The notes below the pieces were generated by a model. That model was not told the DNA's origin and searched no databases. It saw nothing but the letters and a program-made list of their open reading frames with translations. Of a stretch of 64,000 bases of DNA, positions 1-9,482 are shown one piece after another; within the stretch, counting starts at the first letter, position 1; each line of letters starts with the position of its first letter. The DNA is from Prostheceraeus crozeri (taxonomy: Eukaryota; Platyhelminthes; Polycladida; Euryleptidae): contig CAJQUW010003080.1 in NCBI GenBank assembly GCA_907163375.1, positions 62,001 to 126,000 on the forward strand, given 5' to 3'. The position numbers and the translations under genes were made by a program.

Positions 1-648
1 GAGCTTGCCCACAAGACGACTTCAATTCATGACATAACATACATCCTTTCTAAAGACGTATCTGTTTCATCCATAAGGTAGCATTTTATTCAGATTATGT
101 CATAAAGATGTCATAGTTCTGTAAACCTCACTGGTTGATTCTCGCTATGAATTCCCTTCGATATTATGTTTAACACTTTGCAAGGTCTTCCGAACATGAA
201 ATATTTCACAATTTAGAGATGACAGCGGCTGTCGTTTTTCCTTTTTCCTTAGAAATTAATTGATCAGAAAGATTCGATGCGTAATTCTTTTTACTTAGTT
301 GGTCGCTGCAGTGTGGATTCGATATTTCTCAACCATTTTTGATGAATAACTGACTTGGATTCAAAGTTTCCGAGTTATTTGTTTAATCATGTTTGACTAC
401 TAAGATTCGTATCTTCTGACTTTCATGTTGGTTTCAGAAGCGAAATCTTGTCGTCTGATCTCAGATGAATACAAAAAGTTCTTCTTGCTGAACTAGGCAT
501 TAGAAGGTTTGAGCCATGCGCTATTTGTTTGCTCATGAAATAAGTAAATATTTATGTGTAATAAGCTCAGGAGAATCAGTCGAGTCTCAGCTCAGTATTT
601 GCTGTAGAAGTTGATTTGTTCTATTATGTCTGTTACTAGAGAAAGGTT
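1..648. other. Non-coding, no recognisable feature
   Basis: AT-rich sequence with no supportable coding region, tRNA-like box pair or terminal repeat. It probably belongs to the upstream intron or 5' flank of the protein kinase D gene. Confidence 0.4.
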
Positions 649-1408
649 TACGACGGCTGTCCCAAGAATAATGCAATTATTCCATTCAAAATTATATTTC
701 AAAAGAATGAAAAGAAACAACTATCTGAGTCCTTTAACATCATCTCCTTGTAGCTCCACACACTTCTGTAGTCGTTCACACCACTTCACGGAGCAGACTG
801 CATACCATTCTTCACTAAAATTCTTCAATCTCTGAGTTATGGCCCTTCCAAGGTCCTAAGGACGCTCAAAAGACGCTCCTGAGAGGTCCTCCTTTAACGG
901 AGGTGCACCCAAAAGTCAAGAGGTGCAAGATCGGGTGAATATGAAGAATGGGGTGCAGTTCTGACTTAATTTGATTCCAAAAATCCTCTCATTGTGGCAG
1001 CGGTATGACTGGATGCGTTGTCATGGTGCAGCACAAGCCGTCTTCTTCCAGTGACTTTTCGGTTCTCACGATGATAGGAGACCAAAGGTTGCAAAATTTC
1101 TTTGTAATATGTGGCATTAACATGACCACCATCAGACAGCATTTTGACAATCACTGACCGATTTCTGCTGATGAAGATGGTGACCATTCGCTTCTTCGAT
1201 TGGAAAGATTGCTTCTCAACCTGCGGCCTGTCTTCGTTGTCGATGTTTTGTCGCTTGTTGGCTGCTTGGTGTAACATGAACCAACTTTCATCTCCAGTGA
1301 TAACAAAATTCTGAGGTCTCTTCAAAATCTTCAGCATCATGTGCGCACATTCAACCCTCCGTTGCTTCTCGTCGCTTCTCAAAATGTGCGGCACCTATCT
1401 GGCATACA

Positions 1409-2189
1409 CGCAGAATTAGATAGGTCGTCTCTTCTTCCGTTTGACTAGAAGGGAAGCATTGGAACATGTAACGTAAATGAAATGGCACAATCCATAGAAA
1501 TAAACTGTTTATCTGAAGTTCGCTAGAATGGAAATTGACTCAAGGTCGCGGCACATCTGGGGGAACTAAGTTGGGGCATGAAGAACCAATTAAAAGCTTC
1601 GATTTACACATGTGACTGATTCTAACCCAATGATACAGACGTTGGCAGGTGCATCTAAATGAAAATGCGTGCGATTTATGTGCCGTTATTGTGTATTGCA
1701 TGAAGCTTAATTTCCATTCTAGAGGTTTTATTGCTGTCAATTTCTATGGCACAATCTGCTGACATAATGCCATAGCAATCGAACAATGAGCAGCCAGTTC
1801 AACATTAAACACGCTAAATTGTGCGAAATTTCAGTGACTTATCAACCGGATCAAGCAGCAAAGAGACAGTCGATGTCAAGTTCTACAGAGAAGTTTGTGA
1901 ACGTTTTTTCATGCGCCTGCTAACTTTTTAAAAATGATCTGATGTCCCAACATTATCGAGAAAACTTTTGCGCAATGATCTGAATTCTTCGAATCTGAAG
2001 GAGTCGTGGCGATAGGAGCATTTTGAAGGAATACAGAGCAATCCTCAAGCGACGCACGACTATTTTTCCTATCTCTGTAAGGTATTCAACATTTCTTTTT
2101 GCCCACTTATTAAGTTCTTGCATGTGCCATCTGTTTGAATCAGTTTGCACTTCTAGCAAAGTGATACGATTAAACATTCTAATTCTGTG
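1409..2189 (+). mobile_element. Family A MITE, host of a nested B MITE
   Basis: The ends are CGCAGAATTAGA (one change from CACAGAATTAGA) and the inverse AATTCTGTG. An exact 8-bp duplication, GGCATACA, flanks it at 1401-1408 and 2190-2197. It lies inside the mariner transposase. Without the nested B element and one duplication it is about 517 bp, close to the 522-bp copy at 3606-4127. The 8-bp duplication suggests a hAT-like mobiliser, which is inference. Confidence 0.88.
1493..1748 (-). mobile_element. Family B MITE (256 bp)
   Basis: Ends CATAGAAAT and ATTTCTATG, with an exact 8-bp duplication GCACAATC at 1485-1492 and 1749-1756. It is inserted in the A MITE. The internal block around GGGGGAACTAAGTTGGGGC is shared with the copies at 15300, 50388, 53628 and 60398. 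Confidence 0.9.
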
Positions 2190-2764
2190 GGCATACAGTT
2201 TCTTCATGTGCAATCTTTCTGTCACAATTCGGTAAACTGAAGACTTTGACAGGTTTAGGACGTCTTCCATCTCTCGTACAGTCAAGCGCCTGTCTGTTCT
2301 GAGAAGCTCCCCAACGCGCGGAACATTTTCTTCGTCAGTTGAAGATCGAGGGCGTCAGCGTCCGAGAGGGTCTGTCGATCACCGGTCTTGAAATCCGCAC
2401 ACCATCTTGAAATTGTTGAGTAGGATGGGCATCTTTCAACTGGAAGCGCTTCTTTAAATTGTTCGTAAATAACAGTTGGACTATCTCCATATTAGAAACG
2501 CATCCTGTCGTAAAATCTCAAATTTTTCTTTGAAAAGTCCATGTCAGTAATCAAATTCGACGAAACGCAACAGCATGAAATTATAAATGAAATATATGTT
2601 ATCTTTATTAACGTGTCAGTTAACAAAATTCAATGCCCAATCATGATCGATGCCCTCTGAATGTTCAGTACGAATACATATTCGCAATCACCGGCATAGA
2701 TATCTCTTAACGTTGCAATAGCGATGCACACAATCACAATTGCATTATTTCTGAGACAGCCCTA

Positions 2765-3597
2765 CCTGCTCTTGGATGAAGAACCGAACAGAAATGTCCA
2801 TGGGCCACGTTGAATGCCAATCCGAACCTGATCACCTTCAACCCGCATGTGAATTTGACCTTCGCTTTGTAACTCAACATGAAGGAATACGAGAGGAAGA
2901 CTTATCTTACGCAGCAGATAAAACAAACTATGCTTCTTCTACAAATCCACCAAAAATTACAGGAGTCTCTAACTTACAAACATGATCACATTCCTTACTT
3001 TTCAAAGTCTATAAATCATCATCGTTCTCTATTACGACATTCAACGACCAACAATCAAACAAGCAAATGCACATCATTCTCATTCGTTGCATTCTGTGTT
3101 GGCGCCAATCAAGACGATGGTATGACGTACTCGGATCGGGATTCAGTCATCAGATTCGGCTACCCGATAGTACCACCCATGTCTTCTCCTCTCATTCTCA
3201 GTGTTTAATGATAATGTCAGTGCGTAGATAATGTTCGACCGTGAATTTCTGTATTTGACAGCTATGAATAAGAGCACTAGAATAGAACACAGTACGAAAC
3301 CTCATCGTCGCATTTGTCCCGTGCGTATCCACTTCTATAAATATCATTGTTTCAAGTAGTTCCAATTCGCGGAAATATCCAATTTTTCGCGTAAAGAATT
3401 TCAATTTTCGCACTTGATGACACGGAAATTTGCATTTTTTTGTTATTTTAATACTCAATTTATAATTATTATGAATGATACCACTTGTTGATTGTATTAT
3501 ACATTGCATACTAACTACCTTCATTATTGTATTTTGTGGTGGCTTAAAGATGAGTGTCTGTAACGTCTTTAAGAACATCTTTTATTATTTAGAAAAT
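2765..3597. other. Non-coding, no recognisable feature
   Basis: Open frames of 69 to 126 codons occur on both strands here (for example 2776-2985 plus and 3198-3578 minus). None shows a known motif or a convincing exon context. I see no terminal repeats in it. Confidence 0.3.
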
Positions 3598-3605
3598 GTG
3601 CTGAC

Positions 3606-4127
3606 CACAGAATTAGACAGGTCGTCTCTTCTTCCGTTTGACTAGAAGGGAAGCATTGGAACATGTAACGTTAATGAAATGGCACAATCTGCTGACTAAA
3701 TGCCATAGCAATCGAACAATGAGCAGCCAGTTCAACATCAAACACGCCAAATTGTGCCAAGTTTCAGTGACTGTTATCAACCGGATCACACAGCAAAGAG
3801 ACACAGACGATGTCAAGTTCTACAGAGAAGTTTGTGAACGTTTTTTCATGCGCCTGCTAACTTTTTTTTAAATGATCGGAGCACCCAAAATTATCGAGAA
3901 AACTTTTGCGTAATGATCTGAATTCTTCGAATCTGAAGGAGTCGTGGCGATAGGAGCATTTTGAAGGAATTCAGAGCAATCCTCAAGCGACGCACGACTA
4001 TTTTTCCTATCTCTGTAAGATATTAAAAATTTCTTTTTTCCCACTTATTAAGTTCCTGCATGTGCCATCTGTTTGAATCAGTTTGCACTTCTAGCAAAAT
4101 GATACGATTAAACAATCTCATTCTGTG
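3606..4127 (+). mobile_element. Family A MITE (522 bp), clean copy
   Basis: Begins CACAGAATTAGA and ends ATTCTGTG. An exact 8-bp duplication, GTGCTGAC, lies at 3598-3605 and 4128-4135. This is the best reference copy of family A. It carries overlapping open frames on both strands, also seen in the other copies, with no recognised product. Confidence 0.92.
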
Positions 4128-4557
4128 GTGCTGACTGAGATGTTGTAAAAAGGCTAAAATAACATCTAAAATGGAGAAGAGACAATGTGTAACTTCAGAA
4201 ATTGTTCACAACATTACAAAGATTTTAAATAAAGAATGATCAAGACTGCGAAAATGGCTTTCTCTTGGACACAGCACTACAACCATGAATACAACTTGCT
4301 GAATGATCTTCAGTGTCGTCAAATATACTTGGCAGAATGTACAGGCATTCGGTGCTACTCCTTTGATAGAGAGCTCATGAATTCGTCTCACGTATGACAT
4401 ACGATTACTTGCCTCAGCGAAATCCAGTTTCTTGGGAATTACCAAGGAAATTGTACTCTCATTTCGTAGCTTTAGACGGCAATTCTGTTCCGATCAGTGA
4501 AAGTAATTCAAGTATGAATTATACATTCTGACATCTTTATATAGCAGAAGTTGCCAT

Positions 4558-5238
4558 GAAATCCAAACTACAAAGATCAAATCCGTTCGAAAAGAGAAGT
4601 GCACAGACGAATGCCTAATATGTAAAAATCATGGCAAAGGAAATTGTGATGCACAAGGAATAACCTGCGAAATTGAATGTAAAGGAACTAAAGGTGTCTA
4701 TGTCGGAGAAACAGCAAGAAATGCGAAAATCAGAGGAAAAGAACATATGAAGCAATTGAAAGAAAAGACAGATGCATCAAGTTTATGGAGACATTGCAAA
4801 GAGCAACATGACAACATAGAACAGGAATTTTTAATGAGTGTAACAATAGTCTGGCAGATAGAAAGATCTTCTGCAAAAATTTCATTTTGACCAAAATCTG
4901 CAATCTGCCTCCCATTGGATTAACATGTGTTTTTCTTTGATCCTGTCTGACATGAAGAAAAACTCACTAAAACTCGGCAGACGCGTGAATTCGTAGTGGG
5001 CATGAGGTGTGCATCATTCTGTGAAAGCCTCATTTCGGCCTCGTTCCCTGCAGATGATCGTTCTGTCTGCCGTACTGCAAGTGTTCATCAACACAACGAA
5101 ATGGAACGTCAAATAACGGAATCAGTCAGCATCGAAAATAGCATACAACAGAATGGGATTGTCATCAACATGAAAAAACCAACCAAGCATGCCAACAGTA
5201 ACAAGACAGAAAAACTAAAGATAATGATGATGAATTGA
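4558..5238 (+). pseudogene. Penelope-like element C-terminal GIY-YIG fragment
   Basis: Penelope-like retroelements carry a reverse transcriptase followed by a GIY-YIG nuclease that nicks target DNA. The plus-strand reading shows a cysteine-bearing approach (KCTDECLICK...GNCDAQG), then the GIY-YIG core KGVYVGETARNAKIRGKEHM, then SSLWRHCKEQHDN. The frame is broken at 4849 by a 227-bp family-D MITE. It resumes after it with ERQITESVSIEN and runs to a stop near 5238, matching the usual tail of these proteins. No reverse transcriptase was seen upstream, where family-A MITE sequence lies at 3606-4127, so the copy is 5'-truncated. Penelope is the most likely source; another GIY-YIG retroelement is possible. 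Confidence 0.75.
4849..5075 (+). mobile_element. Family D MITE, internally deleted (227 bp)
   Basis: Starts GTCTGGCAG right after a TA (4847-4848) and ends with the inverted GTTCTGTCTGCCGTAC, followed by TG, a decayed TA. The interior matches the inner arm of the full D elements at 20567 and 62235 (the CTCGGCAGACG and CTCGTTCCCTGCAG blocks). It sits inside the GIY-YIG coding region. Confidence 0.8.
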
Positions 5239-5239
5239 G

Positions 5240-5716
5240 AACTATGGAACTACGACAACCAATGAACCGTGGTATATGCACATATTTGCTAGACATCCAT
5301 ATTTACATTGATAGTTTGTAAATTTGTTTAGTGATTTCAAATGATTTAGCATTCGATCCAAAATTTTTCACTTAGGATTTCTTTCTACCTCAATTGATAA
5401 GGCCAGATCGGCGAAATATATTTGGACATCATTATTTAATTTTTGTGCGTAGAAAGACTGAAAAATAATATTTCATTAAAATCATTAATGTCATTATGAC
5501 ATTCTGACATCGTTGGAAGATTATTATCCGGTAAAATTCATCAAATAGCCATTCTAATGACTCAAAGATACAGAATTACTGTTTTTCTACAGACCTACAA
5601 TTTGTGTCGCTAAAGCGAAAAGTGCAACTGCATGTCTGCGACTCTTCGACTGCAATAAAAGGGAAGAACTAAATAATAACTAAATAGAAAGAAGTCTATA
5701 TTGAGTGGGCTTACAT
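5240..5716. other. Non-coding, probable tail of the Penelope-like fragment
   Basis: AT-rich stretch following the retroelement remnant. Part may be its 3' untranslated region. No other feature was seen. Confidence 0.3.
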
Positions 5717-5724
5717 ATATGAAT

Positions 5725-6484
5725 TAGACCCCTGCGCCGATATATTTTTCTTCGGCGGCGGCGTTTTCGGCGCGCTGATAAATTTTAATCGGCGGCGTCC
5801 GCGCGCCGAAACAATCGGGGGCGGCATTTATCGGCGTAATCTGTTGAGTTCATGAGAATAGAAGTTGGATCTCTCCTTATTATCTAAGTACAGGTCTATT
5901 CTTCGCTATCCTTCGCTTAATAGGAAAAAACGGATAGTCTAAATCTCATTAGTGATTGAAATTAGTACAGAAGAATTCGGTAAAACTTCACCATCTGAAA
6001 ATGTTGTGATGCATATAGCCTACCCAGTCGGTACAATTCACGGAAGTTGCTTTTTATTAACTAAGGGTTATTCATTAAACAACAATTGCGATTTTTGTGT
6101 AATTAACAGAAATACGACACCCTTATATGAAGCTGAGTAACCGATGAATTAATTGTATGACGTCACGGCTTCATTACTGTACAGTCCACGTAATATACAT
6201 GTACATCCTACACTTGAATTCTAGCAAAGTGAAAATGTTATAGCTTGACCGATCGATACCCACACAGGCTTATTCACCGACAACTTTGTTCCTGTCAGAA
6301 TGTAGGGCTACTCTCTTGGCTATACCCAACTAGTAGAAAGTATATTGAACTTTTCCTCAGGAACAAACGATATGTTCCTAAGTTCCACTTAGACATGCAA
6401 TGGAGACAGTTAATCCATAAAATAAAACGAAAAATGTCTCCACCGCCGCAACGCTGAAGAAGTGACCGGCGGCGCTGCGGTCTA
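5725..6484. mobile_element. hAT-type non-autonomous element with GC-rich ends
   Basis: An exact 8-bp duplication, ATATGAAT, flanks it at 5717-5724 and 6485-6492. The ends are TAGACCCCTGCGCCG and, inverted, TAGACCGCAGCGCCG. A GC-rich CGGCGGCGGCG block lies just inside the left end, and a GGCGGCG stretch just inside the right. TAG ends plus an 8-bp duplication are typical of hAT elements. Open frames of 62 and 70 codons (5952-6140, 6245-6457) show no transposase motifs, so it is non-autonomous. The 760-bp copy looks intact. Confidence 0.85.
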
Positions 6485-6493
6485 ATATGAATA

Positions 6494-9482
6494 TTAAGCT
6501 ACGTTCACATATGAGAGCTGAGAGCTGAGACTCAGGCCATCATCCAATCAAACGGCAAGATTACAGTTTCCGTCGTCGGTTTCAAACGTCAATCAAAATT
6601 ATGCTGCGACTAACTCCACATAGTCTGAACAGTCCTGAGACATGCCTGAGAACCACTAACTTCCCCGTTGTCGTTTGTGCGGGGCGACCCGGAGGAGACT
6701 CACCACGTTTGCTGAGAGATAGTGTGAACGGTCCTGAGACAAGCTTCTCTCAAGTTTCTGAGAGAAGCCTGTGAGCACAGAATTAGATTCATCTTCGCGC
6801 GCTTCGGTTTCCTAGAAAGGAAGAGTTATATGTAGCCTTAATATCGAAATGGCACATCGCAGAATTAGACAACGTGCTCCTTCTCGAATGGATAAATCGT
6901 GTATCGCTTGCTATTGGAAATGGCAAATAATAAACTGTTAGGAGAGAGATGCGTGCGTGCTGTGATATCACTTCGCACACACCAAAACACACATCGATGC
7001 CTGGCTTCGATTCAGTGTATGCCCTAAACAGTGAGCAATGCCGATGAGAGGATGTGAAATCATCAAGTGAACTAATTTTCGTACGCCTGCTACTTTCTTT
7101 AATAATGATCGGAAGGGTCAACATTATGGAGAAAACTTGTGGGCAATGATCTGAATTCTTCGAATCTGAAGGAATTTTGGCAATTGAAGCACTTTGCTGG
7201 AACTCACATTAATCCGCAAGCGACGCACGACTTTTTTTCCCATCTCTGTAAGGTATTAGGAATTCCTTTTTGCCCACTTAATAGGTTCTTCAATGTGCCG
7301 TCCATTTCGTATTAATCACACTTCTAGCAAACCGAAGCAGATAAACAAAATATTTAATTCTGTGCCTGTGAGACAAACTCCTCGATCCTTGTCTCAAGTG
7401 TGAACAACCCTGAGACCTTCAACTGAGACAACGACCATGTCTCAGCAAAAGTTGTGCGCGTTTCAACTTTTCTGAGACTTCCTTGTTATCAATATCCAAC
7501 TGGATTGTGTATTCGACGCTCATTTATTTTGTGCACATGTACGCGAAATAATATTTTGTGCTTATGTGTTTCTGTTGGTTGCACAAGTTGATTCAGTCTA
7601 AACTAGTGATTCATTTGATGACATTTGCGATATTAATTATACTTGTAAATATTGTCATGTTTTGCTTCTTTCAGAAATCTGAATTTACGATGAATCAGAC
7701 AGAAACATAATGAGGCACGTACAGGCTACTTTAGATTGATTGATGAAATTAGTTTTGAGCTATATCATGGTGGTCATGTTTTTACTACCAAAAGTGGGAC
7801 ACTAAATAGTCAGTAGTAGAAAAAATATGAAAAACAGCGGACTTGCATCTACATGTTCGTAAAGATACGCAATAGTCAACTTAATGTCAATGCGTTGAAT
7901 CACGACGCGCATAAAATTTCAACAAGCAGGAATCTTTTAATTAGGATTTCTTCGGTTAGTTCATTCCCACATGCATGCCGAATGAAACCAGTGTTTTGTA
8001 CGCGTTGTACGCGTTTGTAACGTTAAGTTATGAAACAAATTTTGCATCACTTATCCAAGGACGACCCAAAACCCAAGGTCCAACCTTGCAAACCATTAGA
8101 AACAGATTATTATTAAGATATATTTTATAAGCGCTTCAATCGAAAGCTTTTTCATCAAAGTTTGAAGGAAGAGGATGAGTCATTTCATCATCTAGGTACA
8201 TGGCTACAAAGAGAAAATTAAAAACATGAGATTGATTAAGTTCATGAGAGAAAGAGAGAAACGTTTATATATTTGCAAAGTAAATGGAAATCATATAAAT
8301 CTTAGGCACATACAAAGACAAATATAGAGAGCACACTATACGACAAAGACATTTCTAAATTAGTACAATTAACACTGGTGCACGGAAGCAGTCTAATAAA
8401 AATTAAATGTTATCCAAGTGTAAGATTAAATGCAATGATCAGAAATTGTTGAAACATGAGTGTTAAGTCAGTCAGTCCAAGTGTTATCAACAATTATTTC
8501 TGCAGCCGGGATGAACGAATTCCTTCTCCTGGTAGCTTTACAAGGTGGTAAAACTATGCCTCTCCTCAACATGGAGAGGTTGAAAGAGGTTGTTAGAAAG
8601 TAATATGACAGGCCTGATCTGAATTCGCCCGAGAGAGGGAGGTTAGAAGAACTTCTAGACTATGTAAAATTTAGACTATTTTTATGGCAGGCTATCTACT
8701 ATTGATGAACATTTTGAAGGAGACATAGAGCCTAGGGAAAAGAAATACTAGTACTTCATACCTTGACCACCTCGATGGTTTTGCGCTTGATAAATTTGAT
8801 AAATGTTTGTAAAGATTTTTTTTCTACGTGTTTCAGAAGTATGTGTTTGTTTGATTTCATTTTCAGTGCTTGAAAACAGTTCCACAGGCCCAGTAGGGTT
8901 ATGAGCATTTCATACTTGCACTGAAATAAGTTGACGAAAAGAACCAATATAAATGAATAGGCCTTCAAAAAAAATTTGAGATTTAAGTTCAAAGGAAATC
9001 AATTAAGCATAAATTATCAAAATTACTCATTATGTCAAAATAGCAATGCATTAAACAACCTACGTAAGCGAGTTGATGGCCTGTTTACGTGGAATATTTT
9101 ACGAATACCTATAGGCTTTCAGCGGCTTGCCAACGTCTATTCTTCATGACAAAATGAATCATGAGTCTCAACAAGCTCTCACATAGTCTGAACGGAACTT
9201 GAGAGTTAGCGCAACAAAAGGGTATAAATAGAAAAATTTTTCAATTTATCTGCGACCTGATGTCGATAGTGTGAACAGGTGTGAGACCTGGGTCTCAGCA
9301 GATCTCAGGTCATGTCTCAGTGAGTCTCAGCGTCGATAGTTCAGTGAAGGAGAGGCTCAAGAAAATGAGGGGCAGCTTTTTTCCTGAGATCTGTCTCTCA
9401 AGTGTGAACGGGTTGGTCTCAGTCTCAGGTTTGATTTGAGGTCAACTCTCAGGTTCTTCTCTCATGTGTGAACGTAGCTTAA
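6494..9482. mobile_element. 3-kb element with TTAA duplications and subterminal repeats
   Basis: Bounded by TTAAGCTACGTTCACA and its exact inverse at 9467-9482. The TTAA itself appears at both edges as the target duplication, as in piggyBac and Kolobok elements. Near both ends a motif like AGTGTGAACGGTCCTGAGAC recurs in both orientations (around 6622, 6720, 7400, 9180, 9266, 9400, 9463), which looks like clustered transposase-binding sites. A family-A MITE is nested at 6776-7364. No transposase coding region was recognised in the interior, so this is a non-autonomous or dead copy. Superfamily assignment is inference. Confidence 0.75.
6776..7364 (+). mobile_element. Family A MITE (589 bp), divergent subfamily
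   Basis: Ends CACAGAATTAG and AATTCTGTG, flanked by an exact 8-bp duplication CCTGTGAG (6768-6775 and 7365-7372). The left 200 bp differs from other A copies and contains a second internal CGCAGAATTAGAC start near 6860. The right half matches the family closely. It is nested in the TTAA element. Confidence 0.88.

Larger units (their letters stand above)
840..2541 (-). pseudogene. Mariner transposase pseudogene, split by a MITE
   Basis: This would have been a DD34D mariner transposase, the nuclear enzyme that cuts and pastes the element at TA. The amino-terminal half (about 2541 to 2198) shows the first helix-turn-helix region (YDRMRF...SYSTISRWCADFKTGD) and the second (TVREMEDVLNLSKSSVYRIV). 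The carboxyl half (about 1400 to 840) shows VPHIL, the first catalytic region GDESW and the second HHDNASSHTAA. The third lies beyond a stop as a degraded SPDLAPLDF-like stretch. There are several frameshifts and stops, including a TAG where the family's WVPH motif has its tryptophan. A family-A MITE sits between the two halves, inside the VCARWVPH region. Mariner identity is secure; function is lost. Confidence 0.88.
651..2762 (-). mobile_element. Mariner element, degenerate, with nested MITEs
   Basis: The left end after a TA (649-650) carries GGCTGTCCCAAGAATAATGC. The right end, read inward on the minus strand from the TA at 2763-2764, carries GGCTGTCTCAGAAATAATGC. These are matching, slightly diverged terminal inverted repeats. 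Removing the inserted A-type MITE (1409-2189) and one copy of its duplication leaves about 1.3 kb, the normal mariner size. The transposase inside is broken, so this copy is dead and fairly old. Confidence 0.85.
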
